The position numbers and the translations under genes are program-made. Source: Oligoflexia bacterium (GTDB lineage: Bacteria; Bdellovibrionota; Bdellovibrionia; Bdellovibrionales; UBA1609). From it: a stretch of DNA of 6,616 nt. The stretch covers positions 1 through 6,616 of the forward strand of contig JAPPIY010000023.1 of the NCBI GenBank assembly GCA_026914095.1, read 5' to 3'. Below, piece by piece: positions 1-5,903 of this stretch; position 1 is the stretch's first letter, and every line of letters starts with the position of its first letter. The notes below the pieces were generated by a model, which was not told the origin of the DNA, searched no databases, and saw only the letters and a list, made by a program, of their open reading frames with translations.

Positions 1-93
1 GCGCATTTATTCCTGACTTTGTCCTTTGAAAAACTTTACAGCCCTCCCTGAAAGCAAAAATCTCAAGCAAGTTTCATCGCCTTTTGCAGGAGC

Positions 94-1251
94 TCAAATA
101 AAAAGCTCTTTTAAGGCCTTTTGCCAAGGAAGAGCGCGAACTGAGTTAAAGTCTCTTTCCAGAGTATCTCTTGAAACCAACCATTTTTTCGCTTTAGGAT
201 CTATATCTTTAGCCAAAGAGGATAAAGCCTTTGCGTCCTCTCCGCTCACACGATCTTTGGATTTTATTTCTATCAATAAAAGATCTTTTGGACGCTGAAT
301 AATAAGATCAATCTCTAAACCCTCTTTTGTCCTTAAATAAGAATAAGTCCAATCCTTTCTTTGATAAGAGGCGTTTTTAATAACTTCTAATAAGAGCCAA
401 TGCTCAAAGGCCTCGCCATAAGAGAAGGTTTGAGGCAACAGCTCCACAGTTAAAGTCTTTTGCAAAGCTCTTTTTATCCCCGTATCAATAAAATAAAACT
501 TAGGGGCTTGTTTTTGCGCTTTTCTAACAGACAAATGAAAAGCTGGAAGGCTTATTCCCAATAAAGTGTCCTCTAATATTTCAAAATAGTTGGCCACGGT
601 CACATCATCAACCCCAATGTCTCTGGCTATTTTAGACTTATTGACTATCTTCCCATTCATTTGAGCCGCTGTAGATAAAAACCTTCTAAAAGGCTGTAGC
701 TTTCTCACCCACTGCTCTTGTTGAATCTCTTTTTCTAAATAAGTTCCCACATAAGCGTTTAAATACTCTCTGGCTGACTCTCTGTCTTTAGCTAATACAG
801 CCTCAGGAAGAGCGCCCCACTCCAAAGCCCTCTTTAGATTAAATTTTCTTCCCATTTCAAAACTAGAAAAGGGATACAAATGATAAACCCAGGCCCTCCC
901 AGCCAATAAATTTGTTCCTTTCTGTTTGAGCTTTCTGCTACTAGAGCCAGTTAAAACAAACTGCCTTTTTTTCTTTTGTATTTGCGAGTGAATAATATCC
1001 AACAATTGCGGAAGTTTTTGAACCTCATCCACAACAACCCTTTTATTTTTGTTTTCTTTTGTATTGATTAGGTTTTCAAATCGGCTGATATCTAATAAAA
1101 GCTCTTCAAATCGGCTCACATTTAAAAGATCAATAAAAAGAGTGTCTTTTTTTGAAAAAAGACGGTTCAGCAAAGTTGTCTTTCCTGTGCCTCTAGCGCC
1201 AAATAGAAAAAAGCTGTTGGTTTTAGAAAATTGACATGATCTCTGAATCAT
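94..1251 (-). CDS. AAA ATPase with C-terminal DUF4143 domain
   Basis: Predicted ATP-binding protein of the COG1373 type (N-terminal AAA_14, C-terminal DUF4143). The Walker A loop GARGTGKTT and Walker B RVVVDEVQ are clear, followed by a sensor-like LTGSSSRKL and the GRAWVYHLYPFSSFE segment typical of the family. The C-terminal half carries GEAFEHWLLLEV and then EIDLII ... LLIEIKSK, which fits the D...ExK layout of a PD-(D/E)XK-like fold. The frame is open back to a TTG at 1287, but I prefer the ATG at 1251 (385 aa), because family members usually begin just before the IQRS-type segment that precedes the P-loop. Neither start has a good ribosome binding site. The biological role of this family is poorly defined; toxin, defence and DNA-repair roles are only guesses. 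It stands alone on its strand with no obvious partner. Confidence 0.9.
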   Translation of the reverse strand: MIQRSCQFSKTNSFFLFGARGTGKTTLLNRLFSKKDTLFIDLLNVSRFEELLLDISRFENLINTKENKNKRVVVDEVQKLPQLLDIIHSQIQKKKRQFVLTGSSSRKLKQKGTNLLAGRAWVYHLYPFSSFEMGRKFNLKRALEWGALPEAVLAKDRESAREYLNAYVGTYLEKEIQQEQWVRKLQPFRRFLSTAAQMNGKIVNKSKIARDIGVDDVTVANYFEILEDTLLGISLPAFHLSVRKAQKQAPKFYFIDTGIKRALQKTLTVELLPQTFSYGEAFEHWLLLEVIKNASYQRKDWTYSYLRTKEGLEIDLIIQRPKDLLLIEIKSKDRVSGEDAKALSSLAKDIDPKAKKWLVSRDTLERDFNSVRALPWQKALKELFI

Positions 1252-1429
1252 AATCAGAATTTTAACGCTATTTTCTGAATAGGTCAAAGCTTTCTAATAA
1301 CAAAGACGGAGCTGACTCTCAACTGTCAATTTTAAAGATAAAAAGCTCTTTTCTTAAGAGCAAGTTTATTTAATAAGTTTAGAAACTATCGCTCAGAAAT
1401 AGGGAAGAGAAAAGGCTTAAAACAAGTTC

Positions 1430-1509
1430 GGCCCCCGTTTGCGCGAGGGCAGGCCTTGAGCGCAAGGCGGCCACAGGCGCTTTGTGGCAAAAAGCCTATT
1501 TGAGCTTTT
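1430..1509. repeat. GC-rich palindromic stretch with copy 1 of a 37-base repeat
   Basis: The stretch between the two divergent genes is locally much richer in GC than its surroundings and holds several inverted repeats: GCCC...GGGC near 1431-1450, CCTTG/CAAGG with an AGCG loop near 1454-1467, and GCCACA (1470-1475) with TGTGGC (1483-1488). Bases 1473-1509 recur at 3359-3395 with 33 of 37 matches, including a perfect 22-base core (1478-1499). Otherwise the roughly 500 bases between the ATPase gene and the mutase contain only the small signal-peptide frame and a weak hairpin GCTCTT-TTCTT-AAGAGC at 1345-1361. Confidence 0.6.
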
Positions 1510-1583
1510 TTGAGAAATGGTTTTAGAGTCTTCATAAGCCAAAGGGAATCTTCCGTTTCAATGGAAAGGCTTTCCGTTGATCT

Positions 1584-1664
1584 CTATAAATCTTCGGTTG
1601 ACTCAGAAAAGGCGGAAAAGCTTAAAGCAAACAGCGCCGCTGGCAGTAAAATTTTTGTTTTCAT
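1584..1664 (-). CDS. short exported peptide or remnant of a signal-peptide gene
   Basis: A minus-strand ATG at 1664 follows AAAGGGG at a 5-base spacing, a good ribosome binding site. It encodes 26 residues with a textbook signal peptide: basic MKTK, hydrophobic ILLPAALFALSF, then SAFSE, a plausible signal-peptidase site. It stops at TAG (1584-1586). Past that stop the same frame stays open to 1386 and at first keeps the same Ser/Thr/Glu-rich character (STESLSIETEDS, ending near KPFLKKAQ), before running into the GC-rich repeat region. It may be a gene broken by a nonsense codon, a very small secreted peptide, or the remnant of a longer exported protein. I do not recognise the family. It is divergent from the mutase gene, 85 bases away. 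Confidence 0.42.
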   Translation of the reverse strand: MKTKILLPAALFALSFSAFSESTEDL

Positions 1665-1737
1665 AAGAACCCCTTTGGTTTTTCTTAGATTAAGAATAGC
1701 TCTTACAAAAAAAACAGGCTTTTTTAAATAAAATGGG

Positions 1738-1743
1738 TATAAT
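1738..1743 (+). promoter_or_regulatory. perfect -10 box implying a leaderless mRNA
   Basis: TATAAT lies only six bases before the mutase ATG at 1750, so transcription starting about seven bases after the box would begin at or next to the A of the start codon. There is no Shine-Dalgarno sequence in the gap (CAAAAA). The -35 region at 17-base spacing (CAGGCT) is poor. A stop codon at 1729 and the family-typical N terminus fix the gene start at 1750. Confidence 0.45.
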
Positions 1744-1749
1744 CAAAAA

Positions 1750-3231
1750 ATGTTCTCTCCCTCTATCTTTAGAGCCAATGACATTCGCGGAGTTTGGCAA
1801 AAGGATTTTGATCTTTCCTTTACAAAAGATCTGGCTTTTGCTCTGGCCTTGTTGGCAAAACAAAAGAGAATCAAAAGCCCTAAGTTTCTCATTGGCTATG
1901 ACGCCCGCCTTTCCAGCCCCTCTCTCAGCAAAAGCCTCGCCCGCTCTTTAAAAGATCAGGGGTGTCAAGTTTCAATGATTGGCTTGGCGCCCTCGCCTTT
2001 ATGTTACTTTTTAACTCATCACTGTAAACTAACCGCCGGCGTGGTCGTCACAGCCAGCCATAACCCTTCTGAGTTTAACGGCTTTAAAATTCTATTTCAC
2101 AAAAAATATAAAATTCTAAAACCCATTTCTCTTTTAAAAAAAATACTTTCTCAAACAAAGGAGCAAAAAAAAGTTTTTAAAACAAAGGGAGGCTTTCTCC
2201 CGCTGGAAAAAGAAAAAGCCTATATAGACTCCCTTAAAAAAGAATTCTATCAATCCTATTTAAACTTTCGCCCCAATTGTCCTTCCCGCGAAAGCATGCC
2301 CTCGTGGAAACACGGGGGCGGGAATCTCCATAAAAAACTTCAAAAATCAAACAGGATCGGTGTAAAAACAAAACCGATCTCTTTTATTGTGGATACAGGA
2401 AATGGAGCCTTAGGGCCTCTGGCTAAAAAAGTTTTTAAAAGTCTGGGTTTAAAAGTTAAAGTCCTTTATGAAAAGCCGGATGGACGTTTTCCTCATCATC
2501 ACCCCGATCCCACAGTGGAAAAAAACTTGAAGGATTTAAAAAGAGAACTCAAAAAAGAGGGCTTTGAGTTTGGGTGCGCTTTTGACGGAGATGGAGATCG
2601 TTTGGTTTTAGTTAATTCAAAAGGAAAAAGCCTCTTAGGAGATGAGCTGGCTTTTTTGCTCTTAAAGAGCCTCAAGCCGCGCAAAAAGCCTTTAGTCTTA
2701 GCCGATGTCAAGTGCTCCGATTGGTTTTTCCAAAAGGCAAAAAAACAGGGAGTGAAAATAAAAATGACAAAAAGCGGGCATGGCTTAATAAGGGCGGAGA
2801 TGGAAAAAACAAAAGCCCTTTTAGCGGTAGAGTTCAGCGGGCATATTTTTTTCAATGACAGAAAAAACAGAGGCTTTGATGACGCTCTTTATGCCTGTCT
2901 TCGCTGGATTGAGTTTTTTAACTCACAAAAAAAATCTTTAGAGGAGCTTTTGCCTCAAGTCTTAAGCGCAAAAACTGGCGAGATTCGGCTCAATATGCCG
3001 GAAAGAGAAGTGAAGAAAAAGCTTTTGAAAGTCAAAGATTATCTTATCAAAAGAAGAGAATCTTTTAAAAGCTTGGATGGGGTCAGGCTGTCCAGGGAAG
3101 ATGGCTGGTGCCTCTTTAGAAGCTCTAAAACCCAATCAGCCTTAACGATGCGGTTTGAAGCCCGAACAAAAGAAGAGCTAAAAAATTTAAAAGAAGAGTT
3201 CTCACAAGTGATGGACTGTAAAATCCCTTAA
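1750..3231 (+). CDS. phosphomannomutase/phosphoglucomutase
   Basis: Alpha-D-phosphohexomutase that interconverts hexose 1- and 6-phosphates for polysaccharide and nucleotide-sugar synthesis in the cytoplasm. The N terminus SIFRANDIRG matches the family and supports the start. The active-site phosphoserine loop is TASHNPSEFNG (Ser103), the metal loop is DGDGDR (279-284), the sugar-binding loop is EFSGH (361-365, usually EMSGH) and the C-terminal phosphate loop is RSSKT near 457-461. All four catalytic regions are intact, so the enzyme is probably active. At 493 aa it is longer than the usual ~455. The excess is mostly about 35 residues around 174-208, between the end of domain 1 and IVDTGNG of domain 2, which coincides with an inserted palindromic repeat. 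The protein is very lysine-rich. Substrate preference (mannose or glucose) cannot be told from the sequence. Confidence 0.93.
   Translation: MFSPSIFRANDIRGVWQKDFDLSFTKDLAFALALLAKQKRIKSPKFLIGYDARLSSPSLSKSLARSLKDQGCQVSMIGLAPSPLCYFLTHHCKLTAGVVVTASHNPSEFNGFKILFHKKYKILKPISLLKKILSQTKEQKKVFKTKGGFLPLEKEKAYIDSLKKEFYQSYLNFRPNCPSRESMPSWKHGGGNLHKKLQKSNRIGVKTKPISFIVDTGNGALGPLAKKVFKSLGLKVKVLYEKPDGRFPHHHPDPTVEKNLKDLKRELKKEGFEFGCAFDGDGDRLVLVNSKGKSLLGDELAFLLLKSLKPRKKPLVLADVKCSDWFFQKAKKQGVKIKMTKSGHGLIRAEMEKTKALLAVEFSGHIFFNDRKNRGFDDALYACLRWIEFFNSQKKSLEELLPQVLSAKTGEIRLNMPEREVKKKLLKVKDYLIKRRESFKSLDGVRLSREDGWCLFRSSKTQSALTMRFEARTKEELKNLKEEFSQVMDCKIP
2248..2364 (+). repeat. palindromic element copy C, inserted in frame in the mutase gene
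   Basis: The right arm CAAACAGGATCGGTGTAAAA (2348-2367) closely matches the right arms of the two intergenic copies (CAAACAGAATCGGTATAAAA and CAAACAAGATCAGTATAAGT). The degenerate left arm is near 2248-2261. The core pairs TTCCCGC (2283-2289) with GCGGGAA (2318-2324). Within it, CCTCGTG (2300-2306) pairs with CACGGGG (2311-2317) across a GAAA loop. The right arm is followed by a further inverted repeat, GATCGGT (2355-2361) with ACCGATC (2373-2379). The element is translated as part of the enzyme (roughly residues 167-205) and adds residues that mutases normally lack. Confidence 0.62.
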
Positions 3232-3249
3232 GCTTGTATCAATTCTGCT

Positions 3250-3347
3250 TTATACTGATCTTGTTTGAAAATTTCAGGCTTTAGAATAGATTCCCGCTTG
3301 CGCGGGAATGACTGATAAGGCGCAAAATTCAAACAAGATCAGTATAA
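3250..3347. repeat. palindromic element copy A (small MITE-like repeat)
   Basis: A 98-base element with perfect 20-base terminal inverted repeats: 3250-3269 pairs with 3328-3347 (TATACTGATCTTGTTTGAA type). Inside is a perfect hairpin ATTCCCGC (3290-3297) with GCGGGAAT (3302-3309) and a four-base loop, followed by GAC. It has no coding capacity. It lies 18 bases after the mutase stop and might end that transcript, but no T-run follows. It shares architecture and arm sequence with copies B and C. Confidence 0.8.
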
Positions 3348-3358
3348 GTCTATCTTTA

Positions 3359-3395
3359 ACAGTCGCTTTGTGGCAAAAAGCCTATCCGAGATTTT
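3359..3395 (+). repeat. copy 2 of the 37-base repeat
   Basis: Matches 1473-1509 at 33 of 37 positions, with an identical 22-base core CGCTTTGTGGCAAAAAGCCT plus AT at 3364-3385. It is in the same orientation as copy 1. Each copy lies in the upstream region of a plus-strand gene: copy 1 before the mutase and copy 2 about 100 bases before atpB. The core holds the small inverted repeat GGC-AAAAA-GCC. It could be a dispersed repeat fragment or a regulatory site. Confidence 0.6.
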
Positions 3396-3429
3396 AAACC
3401 TCCGCCTTACAGTTTTTGACAGCAAGATT

Positions 3430-3451
3430 AAAGCAATCCCTTTGCTTTTTT
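3430..3451 (+). terminator. weak intrinsic-terminator-like hairpin
   Basis: AAAGCAA (3430-3436) pairs with TTGCTTT (3442-3448) across a TCCCT loop, and further T residues follow. The stem is AT-rich and would be weak. It lies between the mutase and atpB and may close the mutase transcript. Confidence 0.3.
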
Positions 3452-3490
3452 AGTTGTTTTTCTCAAGCTTAAAGTTTATTTTCTTAAGCA

Positions 3491-4180
3491 ATGCCAGCCC
3501 ATTTCACTTGGTCCCATTTTATCTCTCAAGTTAGTCATGAGCTCTATCATGCCGTCTATGCGGGGCTTTGCGGCTTTATCTTCTTAATTCTAGCCTTCTT
3601 GGGGGAAAAAGCTTTAAACAAGAAAAAGGCTTACATTCCTGAGGGAAAATTCAATATTAAAGCTTTTTTTGAGCTTTTTGTAGAGCAGATCGCTCAACTG
3701 TCCGATTCCATTGTGGGAGAAAAAGGCCGCCCCATGCTCCCTCTTTTTTGTTTTTTCTTTCTGTTTATATGGATTCAAAATCTTCTGGGCCTTATTCCCG
3801 GCTTTTTGCCTCCCAGCCAAAATCTCAACAGCACTTTAGCTTTGGGACTGCTTTCTTTTCTAGCCTACAATTACTATGGCCTTAGAGAGCACGGATGGGC
3901 TTACTTTAAGCAATTCATTGGGCCTGTCGTCTATTTAGCCCCTCTTTTTGTCTTTATTGAAGTTTTATCCCATTTTTTCCGCGCGGTCAGTCTTGGCTTT
4001 AGGCTTTTTGGCAATATGTCTGGGGATCATATCGTGATTGGAATTTTTTTGGATATGGCCCCTTTCCTTATTCCCGTGATTTTTTATTTTTTAGGTCTTT
4101 TTGTTTGCACATTGCAGGCTTTTGTTTTTACTATTCTCTCAATGGTTTATGTGTCTTTGGCTATCAGCCATGATCATTAA
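3491..4180 (+). CDS. atpB: ATP synthase F0 subunit a
   Basis: Membrane stator subunit that forms the ion half-channels against the c-ring. It has several hydrophobic segments (about 22-38, 83-108, 114-128, 146-163, 183-222). The essential arginine is R171 in SLGFRLFGNM, equivalent to E. coli aR210, and Q209 in LQAFVFTILSMVY matches aQ252. Position 180, equivalent to E. coli aGlu219, is His, as in many non-enteric bacteria. At 229 aa it is a normal length for short bacterial a subunits. No clear Shine-Dalgarno precedes the ATG (TTTTCTTAAGCA). A -10-like TTTATT ends about ten bases before the start, so a very short leader is possible. It is followed after 20 bases by atpE. No atpI, atpF or F1 genes are nearby, which fits a split ATP synthase locus as in many Deltaproteobacteria-like genomes. 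Confidence 0.95.
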   Translation: MPAHFTWSHFISQVSHELYHAVYAGLCGFIFLILAFLGEKALNKKKAYIPEGKFNIKAFFELFVEQIAQLSDSIVGEKGRPMLPLFCFFFLFIWIQNLLGLIPGFLPPSQNLNSTLALGLLSFLAYNYYGLREHGWAYFKQFIGPVVYLAPLFVFIEVLSHFFRAVSLGFRLFGNMSGDHIVIGIFLDMAPFLIPVIFYFLGLFVCTLQAFVFTILSMVYVSLAISHDH

Positions 4181-4189
4181 CAAATAACA

Positions 4190-4195
4190 AAGGAG
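4190..4195 (+). promoter_or_regulatory. strong ribosome binding site of atpE
   Basis: AAGGAG with a five-base spacer (TTGAT) before the atpE ATG. It is much stronger than anything before atpB, in line with the need for many c subunits per ATP synthase complex. Confidence 0.75.
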
Positions 4196-4200
4196 TTGAT

Positions 4201-4497
4201 ATGAAGTATTTTTTAATTTTTCTCAGCTTTTTGCCTTTGGCCAGCCTAGCGGAAGAAATGAGTTCCTCTAGCTCAGCCGGGGAAGCTGGGATGAAAGCTT
4301 TAGCCGCAGGCTTAGCTATCTCTTTAGGGGCCTTAGGGGGCGCTTTGGCGCAAGGCCGGGTGGCCGCTTCCGCTATGGAGGGAATTGCCAGAAATCCCCA
4401 AGCGGGCAAAAGTATGTTTGTTCCTTTTATGATTGCCTTGGCTATGATTGAATCTCTGGTTCTATTTTGCCTCGTAGTGGCTATAATGAAAACCTAG
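4201..4497 (+). CDS. atpE: ATP synthase F0 subunit c
   Basis: Forms the rotating c-ring in the inner membrane and carries the transported ion. Two membrane helices (about 32-58 and 72-96) flank the polar loop ARNPQ (63-67), and the ion-binding carboxylate is E84 in AMIESLVLF. Q51 and S85 sit where Na+-binding c subunits have Gln32 and Ser66, but the Thr and Tyr that follow in Na+ types are Leu86 and Phe89, so proton use seems likelier. The protein is 98 aa instead of about 75-90, because residues 1-18 look like a cleavable signal peptide (MKYFLIFLSFLPLASLA, then EE), followed by a Ser-rich stretch. Such extensions occur in some Gram-negative lineages. It is cotranscribed with atpB, judging from the 20-base gap. 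Confidence 0.95.
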   Translation: MKYFLIFLSFLPLASLAEEMSSSSSAGEAGMKALAAGLAISLGALGGALAQGRVAASAMEGIARNPQAGKSMFVPFMIALAMIESLVLFCLVVAIMKT

Positions 4498-4517
4498 CGT
4501 TTTGAACAAGCAAATTC

Positions 4518-4613
4518 ATACTGATCCGGTTTTTTGAAAACTCTGGTTTAAATGAGATTCCCGCAAAAGCGGGAATGACAAGAAATTGGGGAAATCCAAA
4601 CAGAATCGGTATA
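4518..4613. repeat. palindromic element copy B
   Basis: The outer arms ATACTGATCCGGTTTT (from 4518) and AAACAGAATCGGTAT (to 4612) are imperfect inverted repeats of the same family as copy A. The core is a perfect 8-base-pair hairpin ATTCCCGC (4557-4564), AAAA, GCGGGAAT (4569-4576), again followed by GAC. It sits between the convergent ends of atpE and the retroelement, a location where it could help separate the two transcripts. Confidence 0.75.
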
Positions 4614-4664
4614 AAAAGAAGAGCGCCCTAACAATTTTCGCTTATCGCTACTTAAAGTTAGGGC
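4610..4664 (-). terminator. terminator-like hairpin at the end of the retroelement transcript
   Basis: On the minus strand GCCCTAAC (4664-4657) pairs with GTTAGGGC (4632-4625), with partial pairing possible in the 24-base loop. The sequence TTCTTTTTAT follows directly. It lies where the RT-template transcript should end, about 110 bases past the template repeat. The loop is long for an intrinsic terminator. Confidence 0.5.
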
Positions 4665-4772
4665 CTCGCATTTATTTGTCCGGCAACATCCGGCGCAGGT
4701 TAGCGATCTGGACAAAGCTAAGGCGCTGAAATGAAATCCTTGAACTTCATTTATCTGGCAAGGCCTTGTATT
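4665..4772 (-). ncRNA. structured 3' region of the DGR template RNA
   Basis: Non-coding stretch between the template repeat and the terminator. It contains the palindrome CAAGGCCTTG (4759-4768) right after the template, TTAGC/GCTAA (4700-4704 with 4717-4721), TTTGTCC/GGACAAA (4675-4681 with 4710-4716) and a small CCGG/CCGG hairpin. In the Bordetella phage DGR, a spacer 3' of the template is required for cDNA synthesis. An equivalent role here is inferred from position and foldability only. Confidence 0.4.
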
Positions 4773-4904
4773 CACGAGGCGGAACCCGATATTGTTGTTC
4801 CTGTTGTCAGGATTGTCCCTGTTGCGATTAGCCGAACGCATGTGCTTCGCCTTGTTGTTCCAACTGCCGCCACGAACAACACGGTTGGATCCGGTATTGA
4901 CCGC
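4773..4904 (-). repeat. DGR template repeat (TR)
   Basis: On the minus strand these 132 bases read as 44 codons, 11 of them Asn AAC/AAT. They include GSNRVVRGGSWNN and NRNRDNPDNRNNNIGFRL, the pattern of a template for the formylglycine-generating-enzyme/C-type-lectin type of variable domain. DGR reverse transcriptases mutate template adenines, and AAY codons can become many residues but never stops. Two AAG codons (18 and 20 of the repeat) could yield TAG. The repeat begins directly after the RT stop and in the same frame. The 3' limit is uncertain (it may run some tens of bases below 4773), because no matching variable repeat is in the window to define it. It is not expected to be a gene itself. 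Confidence 0.88.
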
Positions 4905-5903
4905 TTACCTTAAAAATACTTTATTCCTCACATTTCTTGTATTTCCATGAGAAACATGGGCTATAACACTTCTCATAGAGTTTATTAAATCCTCCTCTCT
5001 GATTTTGCCTTTTATATGCTTTTTTTCCAACTTAGCCATCTTTCTTCTAAAACGAACAAGCCTAGCCCTTTGCAAGCGAACCAAACCTCTAAAAACACGG
5101 TAACCCAAAAAGACAAGCCCCTCACTAACAGGAGAAATCCGCGTAGCTTTTTCTTTCAACTCAAGCTGTAACTTTTCAGAAAGAAAAGCTCTAACTCTTT
5201 TTAAAAAAACATTCAGCTGATTTTTATCATTAGAAAATAAAATGAAATCATCCATATAACGAATGTAGCCCTTGGCCTTTAATTTATGCTTCACAAATAA
5301 ATCAAGCTCTCCCAGATAAACATTGGCAAAATGCTGACTGGTCAAATTGCCTATAGGCAGTCCTTTCCCTGTCTCTGTATAAGGGGGCTGGTGAGAAATA
5401 ATCACATCCAAAAGACTTAACAATTTCTTATCCTTAAATATTTTTCTCATCAAAATTTTAAGCAGATAGTGATCTATAGATTCAAAACACTTTCTAATAT
5501 CAGCTTTAAGATAATAATTGTATTTTCTCACTAAACTTTGTGATTTTTTAAGAGCTTTATAAGTTCCCTTGCCAACTCTGCAAGCGTAAGCGCCGCTGAT
5601 TAACCTTCTTTCAAAAACAGGCTCCAAAACATTCATGATTGCATGATGAGCCACACGATCCTTAAATTCCGCGAAACAAATATTTCTTTCTTTTGGCTCA
5701 TAAATTTTAAAAAGCTTGTAAGGCAAAGGCTGGTAACTCCCTTCTTTTAAACTCCTTTGAATGTCTAATATTTCGTTTTCAAGATTAAAGTAAAAAGGAG
5801 CCACAGTTGGTTTGAGTTTTTTGCCGCGAAAAGCTTTTTTCGCAGAAAGATAAAGATTTTGAGTTTCAATGATTTTATCAAATAAATTACTATGCCTTTT
5901 CAT
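4905..5903 (-). CDS. diversity-generating retroelement reverse transcriptase
   Basis: Copies the template-repeat RNA into adenine-mutagenised cDNA that replaces a variable repeat in a target gene. Motifs seen: YACRVGKGTYKAL (106-118), motif A KADIRKCF with catalytic D135, GLPIGNLTSQ (181-190), the DGR-type form of motif B, and YMDD (216-219) with the two catalytic aspartates, then LVFLGYRVF (263-271). At 332 aa it has the compact length usual for DGR RTs, without the maturase or endonuclease domains of group II intron proteins. The ATG overlaps the stop of the Avd-like gene as ATGA, so translation is probably coupled. Its own ribosome binding site is weak. The stop codon is followed at once by the template repeat. 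All catalytic residues are present, so the element is probably active. Confidence 0.95.
   Translation of the reverse strand: MKRHSNLFDKIIETQNLYLSAKKAFRGKKLKPTVAPFYFNLENEILDIQRSLKEGSYQPLPYKLFKIYEPKERNICFAEFKDRVAHHAIMNVLEPVFERRLISGAYACRVGKGTYKALKKSQSLVRKYNYYLKADIRKCFESIDHYLLKILMRKIFKDKKLLSLLDVIISHQPPYTETGKGLPIGNLTSQHFANVYLGELDLFVKHKLKAKGYIRYMDDFILFSNDKNQLNVFLKRVRAFLSEKLQLELKEKATRISPVSEGLVFLGYRVFRGLVRLQRARLVRFRRKMAKLEKKHIKGKIREEDLINSMRSVIAHVSHGNTRNVRNKVFLR

Noticed and set aside
26..298. 90-codon plus-strand reading frame at the left edge
   Set aside because: It overlaps the 3' end of the DUF4143 gene in antisense and has no recognisable domain.
1324..1329. TTGACA on the minus strand as a -35 box for the ATPase gene
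   Set aside because: No acceptable -10 sequence at 16-18 bases; the nearest candidates need a spacer of 20 or more.
1510..1731. 73-codon plus-strand reading frame before the mutase
   Set aside because: It starts at TTG without a ribosome binding site. The opposite strand holds the better-supported signal-peptide frame.
2499..2855. 118-codon minus-strand reading frame opposite the mutase
   Set aside because: Antisense shadow of a strongly conserved coding region, including its metal-binding loop. Lys-rich codons on the plus strand give an open Phe-rich frame.
3416..3421. TTGACA upstream of atpB as a -35 box
   Set aside because: The hexamer at the correct spacing is CCTTTG, a poor -10, so I did not call a promoter.
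4548..4841. 97-codon minus-strand reading frame containing NRNRDNPDNRNNN
   Set aside because: It is the template repeat plus downstream non-coding sequence read as protein. It lacks a ribosome binding site, begins inside the repeat and ends in the palindromic element.
4905..5903. Group II intron or retron reverse transcriptase
   Set aside because: There is no maturase or endonuclease domain, the motif is YMDD with the DGR-type GLPIGNLTSQ, and the neighbours are Avd, HRDC and an Asn-rich template repeat.
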